Shown here in pieces: positions 27,102-35,049 of a stretch of DNA of 64,000 nucleotides (its first letter is position 1; each line of letters starts with the position of its first letter). The translations under genes and the position numbers were made by a program. The notes under the pieces were generated by a model. It was not told where the DNA came from. It ran no database searches and saw only the letters and a list, made by a program, of their open reading frames with translations. This stretch comes from Oxalobacteraceae bacterium OTU3CAMAD1 (GTDB lineage Bacteria; Pseudomonadota; Gammaproteobacteria; Burkholderiales; Burkholderiaceae_D), in the NCBI GenBank assembly GCA_024123915.1, contig CP099650.1:3534001-3598000 (forward strand), in the 5' to 3' direction.

Positions 27102-29312
27102 ATGCACAACCCCAAGCTGACATCGATCGCCAAGGCGCTGCTTGCCGCCGGCATCCTCACCACCGCCACCGGCGCCATCGCCGACGAGGCGCAACCGAAG
27201 CAGGACGGCATCGCTGAAGTGATCATCACCGCGCAAAAAATCGCCCAACCGGCCAGCAAGACGCCGCTGGCGCTGTCCGTGCTCTCGGGCGAGGACTTGA
27301 AGAACGCCGGCACGGTCGATCCGCGCGCATTGGCCGAGAGCCTGCCCGGCGTGGAAATCGCGCAGGAGAGCGGCATGCTGCAGGTGTCGATACGCGGCGT
27401 GACCAGCCTCGATATGACCGAGAAGGGCGACCCGTCGGCCGCCTTCCACGTCGACGGCGCCTACGTGCCGCGCTACGAGGCGCAGGCGGCAGCCTTCTTC
27501 GACCTCGATCGCATCGAAGTGCTGCGCGGCCCGCAGGGCACGCTGTACGGCCGCAACGCCACCGCCGGCGCGATCAACCTGATCACCAACAAGCCCACCC
27601 GCAAGCTCGAGGGCAAGGTCGGCATGGAGCTGGGCAACTACGGCACGCGACGCTACGACGCGGTGCTCAACGTTCCGCTGGGCGAGACCTGGGCCATGCG
27701 CGCGGCCCTCAACGGCAACAAGCACGACACCTACCTGCTGGCCGGCCCCAACACCATCCCGCTCAAGAGCCAGGACGACCGCTCCGCGCGCGTGCACCTG
27801 CTGGGAAAATTCACGCCCGACACCAGCCTGCTGCTGACGGCCGAACGCAACGAGATCGGCGGCGGCGCGGCCTCGCCGGTGCCGATCACGAACTTCTTCA
27901 CCGGGAAGCTGATTGGCACCTTGCCGTTCTCGCCGCCGGACACCGGCAACCATATCCAGAATCCGGTGTACGTCGATCGCGGCACCGACGCGCAGCGCAC
28001 CGCCGGCTGGCCGTTCAAGCAGGACGCCGGTTCGCACCGCGACAACCGCGCCGATTCGCTGCGCGGCGAATTCAAGACCAAACTGGGCGCCACCGAATTG
28101 ACTTACCAGCTGGCGCAGATGAAACTCAAGCTCGACCAGCTGAACAACGGCATTTACTTCGGCTTCCCGTTCACCACCCTCAACGTCGGCGACAGCAAGG
28201 CCGTCTCGCACGAGCTGCGCCTGAACTCCACGGGCGAGGGCCCGCTGCGCTGGGTGGTGGGCGCCTACAAGTTCGACGAAGACATCTTCCGCCGTGCCGC
28301 CTACACCACCTACGTCACCGCGCCGTTCGGCAGCTTCAACATCGAGCTGCCGTTCCTGGCCTCGTTGAGCAATAAATCGAAGGCGGTCTTCGGCCAAGCC
28401 ACTTACGCGCTGCGTCCCGACACCCGGCTGACGCTCGGCGTGCGCCACACCAAGGACCGCAAATCCGGCTACGATCCGCTCGGCGGCGAGGCCGCCGTGG
28501 CGCCGGCCACCACCAGCAGCAAGGCCTATGGCGAGGATGTCCGCTTCAGCAACACCAGCTTCAAGATGGGCGTCGATCACGACCTGCGCGCCAACCTGAT
28601 GGTCTACGCGAACGTCTCCACCGGCTACAAGGCCGGCGGCTTCAACGCCGAAGCCGACACCGGCGTCTATCGTCCGGAGACGCTGCGCTCGTACGAAGCG
28701 GGCCTGAAGGGGCGCTTCTTCGAGAACCATCTGCAATTGTCGGCCAACGTGTTCCACTACAATTACAAGGACCAGCAGTTGACGGTGACCACCTGCCGCA
28801 CCAACGATCCGTCGACCTGCCACTCGTTCACCACCAACGCCGCGAACTCCACCATCAACGGCGTGGAACTGGAAGGCAAGCTCAAAGTGGGCCAGGACGG
28901 CATGTTGCGCGCCAACTGGGCCGCCACCGATGCCAAGTACAAGCGCTACATCGTCTCGCCGACGATCGACTTCTCCGGCCAAAAACTCGACCGCGCGCCG
29001 ACGTCGACCATCGGCCTCGGTTATACGCACAAGTTCGCGCTGGCGAACGGCGGCGAGATCGCGGCCACCGTCGGCACCCGCCATTCGACGGCGTACTACA
29101 TCAGCGACCCGACCGAGAACATCCGCTACCGCCAGCCGAGCTATCACAAGTCCGATGCCTCGATCGGTTACGAGAGCCCCAACGGCGACTGGAACGTGCA
29201 GCTGTTCGTCAAGAACATCGAGAACGTCGTCAAGATCGAGAGCCGCGTGCCCGGCTCCTTCTTCATCAGCGACCCACGCACCTACGGCATCCGCGCGGCC
29301 TATAACTTCTAA
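27102..29312 (+). CDS. TonB-dependent outer-membrane receptor (paralogue of 8043-10202)
   Basis: A 736-residue receptor with a signal peptide (A-L-L-A-A-G-I-L-T-T-A-T-G-A-I-A), TonB-box-like E-V-I-I-T-A-Q-K, plug motif I-E-V-L-R-G-P-Q-G-T-L-Y-G-R-N and a terminal A-Y-N-F beta-signal. It is closely related to the receptor at 8043 through plug and barrel. As first gene of the operon with the hydrolase, extradiol dioxygenase, cyclase and FAH-type enzyme, it probably imports the aromatic glycoside whose aglycone those enzymes degrade. AGGAGACC precedes the ATG. Confidence 0.93.
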   Translation: MHNPKLTSIAKALLAAGILTTATGAIADEAQPKQDGIAEVIITAQKIAQPASKTPLALSVLSGEDLKNAGTVDPRALAESLPGVEIAQESGMLQVSIRGVTSLDMTEKGDPSAAFHVDGAYVPRYEAQAAAFFDLDRIEVLRGPQGTLYGRNATAGAINLITNKPTRKLEGKVGMELGNYGTRRYDAVLNVPLGETWAMRAALNGNKHDTYLLAGPNTIPLKSQDDRSARVHLLGKFTPDTSLLLTAERNEIGGGAASPVPITNFFTGKLIGTLPFSPPDTGNHIQNPVYVDRGTDAQRTAGWPFKQDAGSHRDNRADSLRGEFKTKLGATELTYQLAQMKLKLDQLNNGIYFGFPFTTLNVGDSKAVSHELRLNSTGEGPLRWVVGAYKFDEDIFRRAAYTTYVTAPFGSFNIELPFLASLSNKSKAVFGQATYALRPDTRLTLGVRHTKDRKSGYDPLGGEAAVAPATTSSKAYGEDVRFSNTSFKMGVDHDLRANLMVYANVSTGYKAGGFNAEADTGVYRPETLRSYEAGLKGRFFENHLQLSANVFHYNYKDQQLTVTTCRTNDPSTCHSFTTNAANSTINGVELEGKLKVGQDGMLRANWAATDAKYKRYIVSPTIDFSGQKLDRAPTSTIGLGYTHKFALANGGEIAATVGTRHSTAYYISDPTENIRYRQPSYHKSDASIGYESPNGDWNVQLFVKNIENVVKIESRVPGSFFISDPRTYGIRAAYNF

Positions 29313-29320
29313 CGACCACC

Positions 29321-30493
29321 ATGTTCAAATACTTCCCCAACAATTACGTCTGGAACCTGTCGGTCGACCTGGCCATCGAAATGGGCGCGCGCATCGGCGA
29401 AATCGAGGAGATGTGCGCGCCGCTGCACGAGGCGGCCCGCCAGCCCGACGCCGAGGGCACGCGCGCCTTCCGGGAGAGCTGGACGCGCATGGCCGACAAG
29501 CTATGCGCGCTGGCACGGGAGGATGGGGAGCGCGGCCGACTGATATCGGCCGGCGACAAGTACTCCCGCGCCGCCATCTACTACCTCACGGCCGAACGCC
29601 TGCAGGCGCACGGTTCGCCCGGCCGCGCGGCGCTTTACCAGTGCTTCCTCGAGGTGTTTGCCAAGGGTATCGCGCTGGCGGGCGAGAACTGCGAGCGTGT
29701 CGAGATTCCCTATGAGGGCGGGGTGCTGTCGGCGCTCTACGTGCGCGCCGAGGGCCTGAACGATGGCCTGAACAGTGCGGCGCCCTTGCTGGTGCAGGTC
29801 AATGGCCTGGACTCGACCAAGGAAATGAAGTACCGCGTCGGCCTGCCGCGCTGGCTGGCGCAGCGGGGCGTGTCGTCGCTGTTGGTCGACCAGCCGGGCA
29901 CCGGCGAGGCGCTGCGCCTGCACGGCATGACCGCCGTCCATGACAGCGAACGCTGGGCGTCCAGGGTCGTGGACTGGCTCGAAACCCGGGCCGACGTCGA
30001 CTCCGGGCGCATCGGCATGGAGGGCGTGTCCCTCGGCGGGTATTACTGCCCGCGCGCGGTCGCCTTCGAGCCGCGCTTCGCCTGCGGCGTGGTGTGGGGC
30101 GCCAACCACGACTGGCGCGCAGTGCAAAAGAAGCGCCTGGACAGGGAAGGCAGCTTTCCGGTGCCGCACTACTGGGAACACGTGCGCTGGGTGTGGGGCG
30201 CGAAGGACATGGACGATTTTATGCGTATCGCGGAAAACGTCCATCTGGACGGGGTGCTCGACCGCATCCGCGTGCCGTTCCTCGTTACCCACGGCGAGCA
30301 GGACTCGCAAATCCCGCTGGCCTGGGCCGAGCGCACCTATGAACAATTGGTCAACAGCCCCAATCGCCAGCTCAAGGTGTTCACTCCGCGGGAAGGCGGC
30401 GTGCAGCATTCGAGCTTTGACAATTCGGCCAACGCCGGCGCCTACATCGCGGACTGGGTGGCGGAAACGCTGCATGGCCGCACCGCACTTTAA
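29321..30493 (+). CDS. Alpha/beta hydrolase of the FrsA/DHPON-hydrolase type
   Basis: A 390-residue serine hydrolase with a helical N-terminal region (about 1-125) before the alpha/beta core. The triad candidates are S237 in G-V-S-L-G-G, D328 in H-G-E-Q-D-S-Q and H363 in V-Q-H-S-S-F-D. This architecture is shared with 2,6-dihydroxypseudooxynicotine hydrolase, which cleaves the C-C bond next to an ortho-hydroxylated aryl ketone. Flavanones and dihydrochalcones contain just such a ketone, so C-C hydrolysis of an aglycone or ring-cleavage product is a reasonable inference. It starts eight bases after the receptor stop and is followed by the extradiol dioxygenase. Confidence 0.82.
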   Translation: MFKYFPNNYVWNLSVDLAIEMGARIGEIEEMCAPLHEAARQPDAEGTRAFRESWTRMADKLCALAREDGERGRLISAGDKYSRAAIYYLTAERLQAHGSPGRAALYQCFLEVFAKGIALAGENCERVEIPYEGGVLSALYVRAEGLNDGLNSAAPLLVQVNGLDSTKEMKYRVGLPRWLAQRGVSSLLVDQPGTGEALRLHGMTAVHDSERWASRVVDWLETRADVDSGRIGMEGVSLGGYYCPRAVAFEPRFACGVVWGANHDWRAVQKKRLDREGSFPVPHYWEHVRWVWGAKDMDDFMRIAENVHLDGVLDRIRVPFLVTHGEQDSQIPLAWAERTYEQLVNSPNRQLKVFTPREGGVQHSSFDNSANAGAYIADWVAETLHGRTAL

Positions 30494-30509
30494 CCTGTAA
30501 GGAACCAAC

Positions 30510-31463
30510 ATGAACATTACCGGACTCGAAGGCCTGGTCTTCGGCGTCGACGACGTCGCCGCCTGCGCGCAATATCTGACCGACTACGGGCTGCGGCCCG
30601 CCGGTGACGGCCGTTTCGAAGCGCTCGATGGCACCGCCGTCACCATCGCCGCCGCCGACGCCGCGCACCTGCCGCCGGCCATGGGCACGGCCAGCATGCT
30701 GCGAAAGACCATCTACGGCGTGGCCGACCAGGCCACGCTGGATGCGATCGCCGCCGAACTGCGCACCGACCGCGAGGTGAAAAAATTCGCCGACGGCGGC
30801 ATCGAGTCGGTCGACGACATGGGCTTCGTGCTGGGCTTCCAGCTCAGCGTGCGCCGGCCGCTGGACCTGCGCGCGGAGCAGGTCAACGCCCCCGGCGCCA
30901 GCGTGCGCCGCGCCCTCAACCAACCGGCGGTCGACGAGCATGCCGAGGCGCTGCCGCGCGCGCTGTCGCACGTGGTCTATTTCGTGCCCGACGCGGCCAA
31001 GGCCGAGGCGTTCTACGTCGAGCGCCTGGGCTTTCGCTGCACCGACCGGCTGCTGGGCGCCGGTCCGTTCCTCAAGCCGGCCGGCACCGACGACCACCAC
31101 ACGCTGTTCCTGATCCAGACCCCGCCGTTCATGAAGGGCTGCGAGCATTTCACCTTCCACATGGGTGGTCCGACCGAGGTGATGCTGGCCGGGACGCGCT
31201 TCGTCAACAAGGGCTACCAGTCGTTCTGGGGGCCCGGCCGCCACAAGATGGGATCGAACTGGTTCTGGTACTTCAACAGCCCGCTGGGCTGCCACGTGGA
31301 GTACGACGCCGACATGGACCTGCACGACGACCAGTGGGTGGCGCGCCAGGCGCCTATGAGCGCGGACGCCTCGCAGCTGTTCCTGTTCCAGTCGCGCGAG
31401 AAGTGGGCGCCGGGCGGACCGCCGCCGGGCAAGGGCGGGCCGCCGGTGGTCGAGGGGGTGTGA
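30510..31463 (+). CDS. Extradiol ring-cleavage dioxygenase, VOC superfamily
   Basis: A 317-residue two-domain VOC protein of type I extradiol dioxygenase size. Ferrous ligands in the C-terminal domain are probably H154 (A-L-S-H-V-V-Y-F), H217 (H-F-T-F-H-M-G-G) and E264 (C-H-V-E-Y). Extradiol enzymes open a dihydroxylated ring next to one hydroxyl using O2. Neighbouring hydrolase, cyclase-family and FAH-family genes are the usual company for processing the ring-fission product. In Herbaspirillum an extradiol enzyme opens the flavonoid A-ring; a similar role here is inference. AAGGAAC precedes the ATG. Confidence 0.88.
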   Translation: MNITGLEGLVFGVDDVAACAQYLTDYGLRPAGDGRFEALDGTAVTIAAADAAHLPPAMGTASMLRKTIYGVADQATLDAIAAELRTDREVKKFADGGIESVDDMGFVLGFQLSVRRPLDLRAEQVNAPGASVRRALNQPAVDEHAEALPRALSHVVYFVPDAAKAEAFYVERLGFRCTDRLLGAGPFLKPAGTDDHHTLFLIQTPPFMKGCEHFTFHMGGPTEVMLAGTRFVNKGYQSFWGPGRHKMGSNWFWYFNSPLGCHVEYDADMDLHDDQWVARQAPMSADASQLFLFQSREKWAPGGPPPGKGGPPVVEGV

Positions 31464-31464
31464 C

Positions 31465-32283
31465 ATGGGGCGTCAATTCATCGACCTGTCGCTTTTCCTC
31501 GAAAATGAGGTGCTGTCGGACCCGCCGCCGCTCGCGCCCAGGATCACCTACCAGAAGCACGCGGACACGCTGCACGAATTCATCGCCATGATCCCCGGCA
31601 CCACCGCCGAGGATTATCCCGACGGCGAGGCGGCGGCGGTCGAGTGGGTGACCATGACCACGCACTGCGGCACCCACCTCGACGCGCCATATCACTTCCA
31701 TTCGACCATGGACGCGAAGACAGGGGAGAAAAAGGCGTCGATGACGATCGACGAAGTGCCGCTCGAATGGTGCTTTCAGCCCGGCGTGAAGCTCGATTTC
31801 CGCCATTTTCCGGACGGCTACGTGGCCATGGCGGCCGACGTCGAAGCGGAACTGGCGCGCATCGGCCACGCGTTGCAACCGCTCGACATTGTGATGGTCA
31901 ACACGCGCGCGGGCGGCCGCTACGGCAGCAACGATTACGTCTCTGCCGGATGCGGCATGGGCTACGAGGCGACGATGTACCTGCTCGAGCGCGGCGTGCG
32001 CCTGACCGGCACCGACGCCTGGAGCTGGGACGCGCCGTTCGCGTACACCGCGAAGAAAATCGCGGAGACCGGTAACAAGGCGCTGATCTGGGAGGGCCAC
32101 AAGGCCGGCCGCGACATCGGCTACTGCCATCTGGAGAAGCTGCACAATCTCGAGGCCTTGCCGGGACATGGCTTTTACGTGAGCTGTTTTCCCCACAAGG
32201 TGCGGCGCGGTTCGGCCGGCTGGACGCGCGCGGTGGCCATCGTCGATGACGCGTTGTTGGCCTTGCCCCGGAGCGCGGCATGA
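31465..32283 (+). CDS. Cyclase-family (kynurenine formamidase-like) metal-dependent hydrolase
   Basis: A 272-residue protein with the family motif H-C-G-T-H-L-D-A-P-Y-H-F at residues 67-78, which binds metal. A further conserved A-G-C-G-M-G-Y and G-T-D-A-W-S-W lie in the second half. Members hydrolyse amides, lactones or ring-cleavage products. The ATG begins one base after the dioxygenase stop and its own stop overlaps the FAH gene (ATGA). A role after extradiol cleavage is inferred from position. Confidence 0.87.
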   Translation: MGRQFIDLSLFLENEVLSDPPPLAPRITYQKHADTLHEFIAMIPGTTAEDYPDGEAAAVEWVTMTTHCGTHLDAPYHFHSTMDAKTGEKKASMTIDEVPLEWCFQPGVKLDFRHFPDGYVAMAADVEAELARIGHALQPLDIVMVNTRAGGRYGSNDYVSAGCGMGYEATMYLLERGVRLTGTDAWSWDAPFAYTAKKIAETGNKALIWEGHKAGRDIGYCHLEKLHNLEALPGHGFYVSCFPHKVRRGSAGWTRAVAIVDDALLALPRSAA

Positions 32284-33260
32284 AGTTCGCCTCGCTACGC
32301 TGCGAAGACCCGGACGGGCGCTTGCTGGTGGTTTCTCGCGACGCCACCCGGGCGCTTGACGCCAGCATGGTCGCGCCCAACCTGCTGGCGGCGCTGCAGC
32401 GCTGGGACCAGGTGGCCACGCAGTTGCAGGCGCTGTCCGACCGCCTCAACGACGGCTGCTATCCGGCCAGCTTCACCTTCGACGCCAACGCCTGCGGCGC
32501 GCCGCTGCCGCGCAGCTACCAGTGGTGCGACGCGTCGGCCTTTTTGCAGCACGGCCGGCTCATGGAGCAGGCCTTCAACACGCCGCCGATACCGGACTTC
32601 GACACGGTGCCGGTGATGTACCAGGGCGCGTCGGACGATTTTCTCGGCGCGCGCGACGCCGTGCCGATGCCCGATGAGGGCCTGGGCATCGACTTCGAGG
32701 GCGAGTTCGGCGTGGTGCTGGCCGCCGTGCCGATGGGCGTGGCGCCGGATGCCGCCCATGCGCGCATCCGTTTGCTGGTGCAGATCAACGACTGGAGCCT
32801 GCGCGCACTGGGTCCGCGCGAGATGCAAAGCGGGTTTGGTTTCCTGCAGGCCAAGCCATCGACCAGCTTCGCGCCGCTGGCCATCACGCCCGACGAGTTG
32901 GGAGATGGCTGGCGCGACGGCCGGGTGCAGCTCAATCTGGAGGTGCATCTCAACGAGGCGCCGTTCGGCCGCCCGCACGGCGGCGAGATGCACTTCAGTT
33001 TCGGCCAGTTGATCGCCCATGCGGCACGCACCCGCAAGCTCTCGGCCGGCACCGTGATCGGCTCGGGCACGGTGTCGAACCTGGCGCGCGAGGCGGGCAG
33101 CGCCTGCATTTCGGAGCGGCGGGTGATCGAGATCATCGAAGGCGGGGCGCCGCGCACGCCCTTCATGCGCTTCGGCGACCGGGTGCGCATGTCTGCCACC
33201 GATGGCCAGGGCCGGCGGCCGTTCGGCGTCATCGACCAGCGCGTGGTGTGGGCGGGATAG
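32280..33260 (+). CDS. Fumarylacetoacetate hydrolase family protein
   Basis: A 326-residue FAH-fold enzyme. The divalent-metal motif appears as D-F-E-G-E-F-G-V-V (E140, E142) with D171 in Q-I-N-D-W-S, and the C-terminal I-G-S-G-T-V-S-N loop is present. FAH-type enzymes hydrolyse or decarboxylate acylpyruvates and oxo-acids made by meta-cleavage. It is translationally coupled to the cyclase-family gene and ends the operon begun at 27102. No terminator follows directly; the next hairpin is at 33596. Confidence 0.88.
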   Translation: MKFASLRCEDPDGRLLVVSRDATRALDASMVAPNLLAALQRWDQVATQLQALSDRLNDGCYPASFTFDANACGAPLPRSYQWCDASAFLQHGRLMEQAFNTPPIPDFDTVPVMYQGASDDFLGARDAVPMPDEGLGIDFEGEFGVVLAAVPMGVAPDAAHARIRLLVQINDWSLRALGPREMQSGFGFLQAKPSTSFAPLAITPDELGDGWRDGRVQLNLEVHLNEAPFGRPHGGEMHFSFGQLIAHAARTRKLSAGTVIGSGTVSNLAREAGSACISERRVIEIIEGGAPRTPFMRFGDRVRMSATDGQGRRPFGVIDQRVVWAG

Positions 33261-33302
33261 GGTTGTTGGGGAAGCCGGTGAGGTCGACGCAAGTCAGCAG
33301 AA

Positions 33303-33503
33303 TCACGTTTCTTCGGCCGTAGACAGCATGGCACCGTGGCGGCGCACGACCGTCATGTGGTGACGCATCGTGTTGGCGTACTGGACGATGTTGTCGGCGT
33401 GGACCGAACGCAAGTGAGATGGAAATGCGGAAGCGTAGTTGATCAGTTCCATTGGATGGTATTTCTGATGGTGTCGATACTTTCGAGGAGTGGAAATCTT
33501 CAT
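33303..33503 (-). CDS. Small hypothetical ORF, uncertain
   Basis: A 66-codon frame with AAAAGG about nine bases before its ATG and GC-rich third positions in its second half, which gives it some coding look. The product is basic and His-rich (R-H-H-M-T-V-V-R-R-H) and I recognise no family. It lies in an otherwise gene-less stretch (33261-33814) between the FAH gene and a reductase, next to hairpin repeat copy 2, so it could also be a remnant. Low confidence. Confidence 0.25.
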   Translation of the reverse strand: MKISTPRKYRHHQKYHPMELINYASAFPSHLRSVHADNIVQYANTMRHHMTVVRRHGAMLSTAEET

Positions 33504-33554
33504 GAAATCAGCCTTTTAGCTGGATCGTTCATGATCGAATGGGAATGATCTTTA

Positions 33555-33623
33555 GCCCGGCAGCCGCTGGCAACGCCGGGTAAATGGATGAGACCAAGCC
33601 CCTGATTTTCAGGGGCTTTTTTT
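33555..33623 (+). repeat. Dispersed hairpin repeat, copy 2
   Basis: Same length and register as copy 1 at 3124-3192. The right half (33587-33623) is identical, including the stem AAGCCCCTG/CAGGGGCTT at 33596-33618 and T run; the left half is diverged. It can terminate transcription arriving from the 27102-33260 operon. The rest of 33624-33814 shows nothing recognisable. Confidence 0.75.
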
Positions 33624-33814
33624 CACTGATTCGTTATGAGGCCACTCTTCGATATGAACACCTGGAAACGGCGAGCCGGCTGGTGGACGGACGGCCGGGA
33701 CAGGCCGCGCGCGCGCAGGGCAGGGTGAAGGTCGAACCGGCTTCGGCGCGGCCCGCCCGCCGCCCTCGCGGCGTGGCCCCCCTTGAATCGATGGACCACA
33801 GTCGCCGCGAAACG

Positions 33815-34801
33815 CTAGCGCCACTTCACCGGCCTGCTATCTTCCGTCTCCTTGACGAACTCGCGCAGCAGCGTTCGCAAAACGGTGCTCGCCGAGGATC
33901 CAAGCAGGCGCTCCATGTCCTCCTCGATCGCCGCGCCAACCCGTGTGAACCGGACGAATGCGACCTGGCCACCGGGCGTCAGCTCGAACTCCATGTCGTC
34001 GGGCTGCTCGCTTTCGCCGGTCCGTGAAGCCAGTATGCCGCTTGCCTCAAGATCGTCCAAAACTTGCAGGTTGGTCGAGTGTCCGCCGTAGTAAAGCAAC
34101 GCGTTGATCTCGTGGCGGCTGCGCCATGCCCGCTCCCCCAACGCCATGATCACGAACAGTTCGATATTGGTGAATCCCATCTTCCCGCCGGCCTCGCGCA
34201 GTTGGCCGTACATGTGGAAGAATGCAGAGCCCAACAGGAAACCGAGCGAGTCGGCTCTGACGTCAGCGTCAGGGGCGGGTGTTTCGGATGTCGCGTCATC
34301 GCTGTCGTATTCATCCGCATTCATCTTCGCAGGCTGGAATTGGATGATCTCGCCGATCAAGGCGAGATGCTCAACGCTCCCATACGCGTGAACGTGGCGG
34401 CAAACAAAGCGGGCAATGCAGCCTTCCAGCAACGGCACGCCCTTGATGCCGCGCGCGAACGCGACCCCTTCAAACGGATTGTCCGAAGCCCCGGCGACGC
34501 GCGCGTGCAGATCGGTTTGGCAAGGGGCAAGGATGTGCACCGCCCAGTGGCTGGCGTCCCGAAACAATGCCGCGTTGGCGGCGTTGCTCGCCAGGCTCCA
34601 CAGTACCAGCGGCGGCGTGCCCAGGACGGAGTTGAAGCCGGTGGCGACGATGCCGGCCACCTCGCCGTCCGGGCCGCTGGCGGTGATCAGGGTTGTCGAG
34701 GTCGTGGCGCGCTCCAGTGCCGCGCGCAGCGCCCGCGCATCCGGTAACGGCGACTCGATAACATTCAAAACCGTCGAAAACGGAAGAGGGTCTGTACTCA
34801 T
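33815..34801 (-). CDS. Flavin reductase fused to a MarR-like winged-helix domain
   Basis: A 328-residue two-domain protein. Residues about 1-170 form a flavin-reductase split barrel (T-L-I-T-A-S-G-P-D-G, G-F-N-S-V-L-G-T-P-P-L-V-L-W-S-L, A-V-H-I-L-A). Residues about 190-325 look like a MarR winged helix (N-I-E-L-F-V-I-M-A-L-G-E-R, L-D-D-L-E-A-S-G-I-L-A-S-R). This is the architecture of the C1 reductase of Acinetobacter 4-hydroxyphenylacetate hydroxylase, in which the MarR domain binds the aromatic substrate and stimulates reduction. It should supply reduced flavin to an unlinked or nearby monooxygenase. It is divergent from the SDR gene at 35050. Its oxygenase partner is not obvious; the LLM enzyme at 3771 has its own reductase. 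Confidence 0.82.
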   Translation of the reverse strand: MSTDPLPFSTVLNVIESPLPDARALRAALERATTSTTLITASGPDGEVAGIVATGFNSVLGTPPLVLWSLASNAANAALFRDASHWAVHILAPCQTDLHARVAGASDNPFEGVAFARGIKGVPLLEGCIARFVCRHVHAYGSVEHLALIGEIIQFQPAKMNADEYDSDDATSETPAPDADVRADSLGFLLGSAFFHMYGQLREAGGKMGFTNIELFVIMALGERAWRSRHEINALLYYGGHSTNLQVLDDLEASGILASRTGESEQPDDMEFELTPGGQVAFVRFTRVGAAIEEDMERLLGSSASTVLRTLLREFVKETEDSRPVKWR

Positions 34802-34881
34802 GCATCAACTCCTGTGGTCCTGGCCTTGGCCGGCTATGCGAGGCGGCCGGATGTGAGCCATTATGGAGTCGCCCCGCGCGC

Positions 34882-34927
34882 CGGCATCGTTCGATCGGAC
34901 TAGGCGGCGCCGATATTCGCTAGTCCG
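34882..34927. promoter_or_regulatory. Inverted-repeat element in the reductase/SDR divergent region
   Basis: CGTTCGATCGGACTAG (34888-34903) is followed 16 bases later by CTAGTCCG (34920-34927), giving an inverted repeat of CGGACTAG. The first arm with its left flank recurs at 43303-43318 in another divergent promoter region with 14 of 16 bases equal. Probably an operator for a shared regulator; the LuxR protein at 35958 is one candidate (inference). Confidence 0.5.
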
Positions 34928-35049
34928 TTCGGCTGATGTCCGGTGCCGGCTTTTCAATGAGACTACACCGTCGTCCGGGCTCAACGGCCCGGACGCAAGG
35001 CGTCGAGCGCCATTCGTTTAACATCACCACCAACATTAAGGAGAATATC

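Noticed and set aside
24738..29147. Minus-strand open frame of 1469 codons
   Set aside because: It runs antisense to four genes with clear motifs (TIM barrel, Gfo/Idh/MocA, TonB receptor). Its composition (Arg, Ala, Val, His, Gln-rich, no domains) is typical of antisense shadows in GC-rich DNA, and it crosses a strong terminator.
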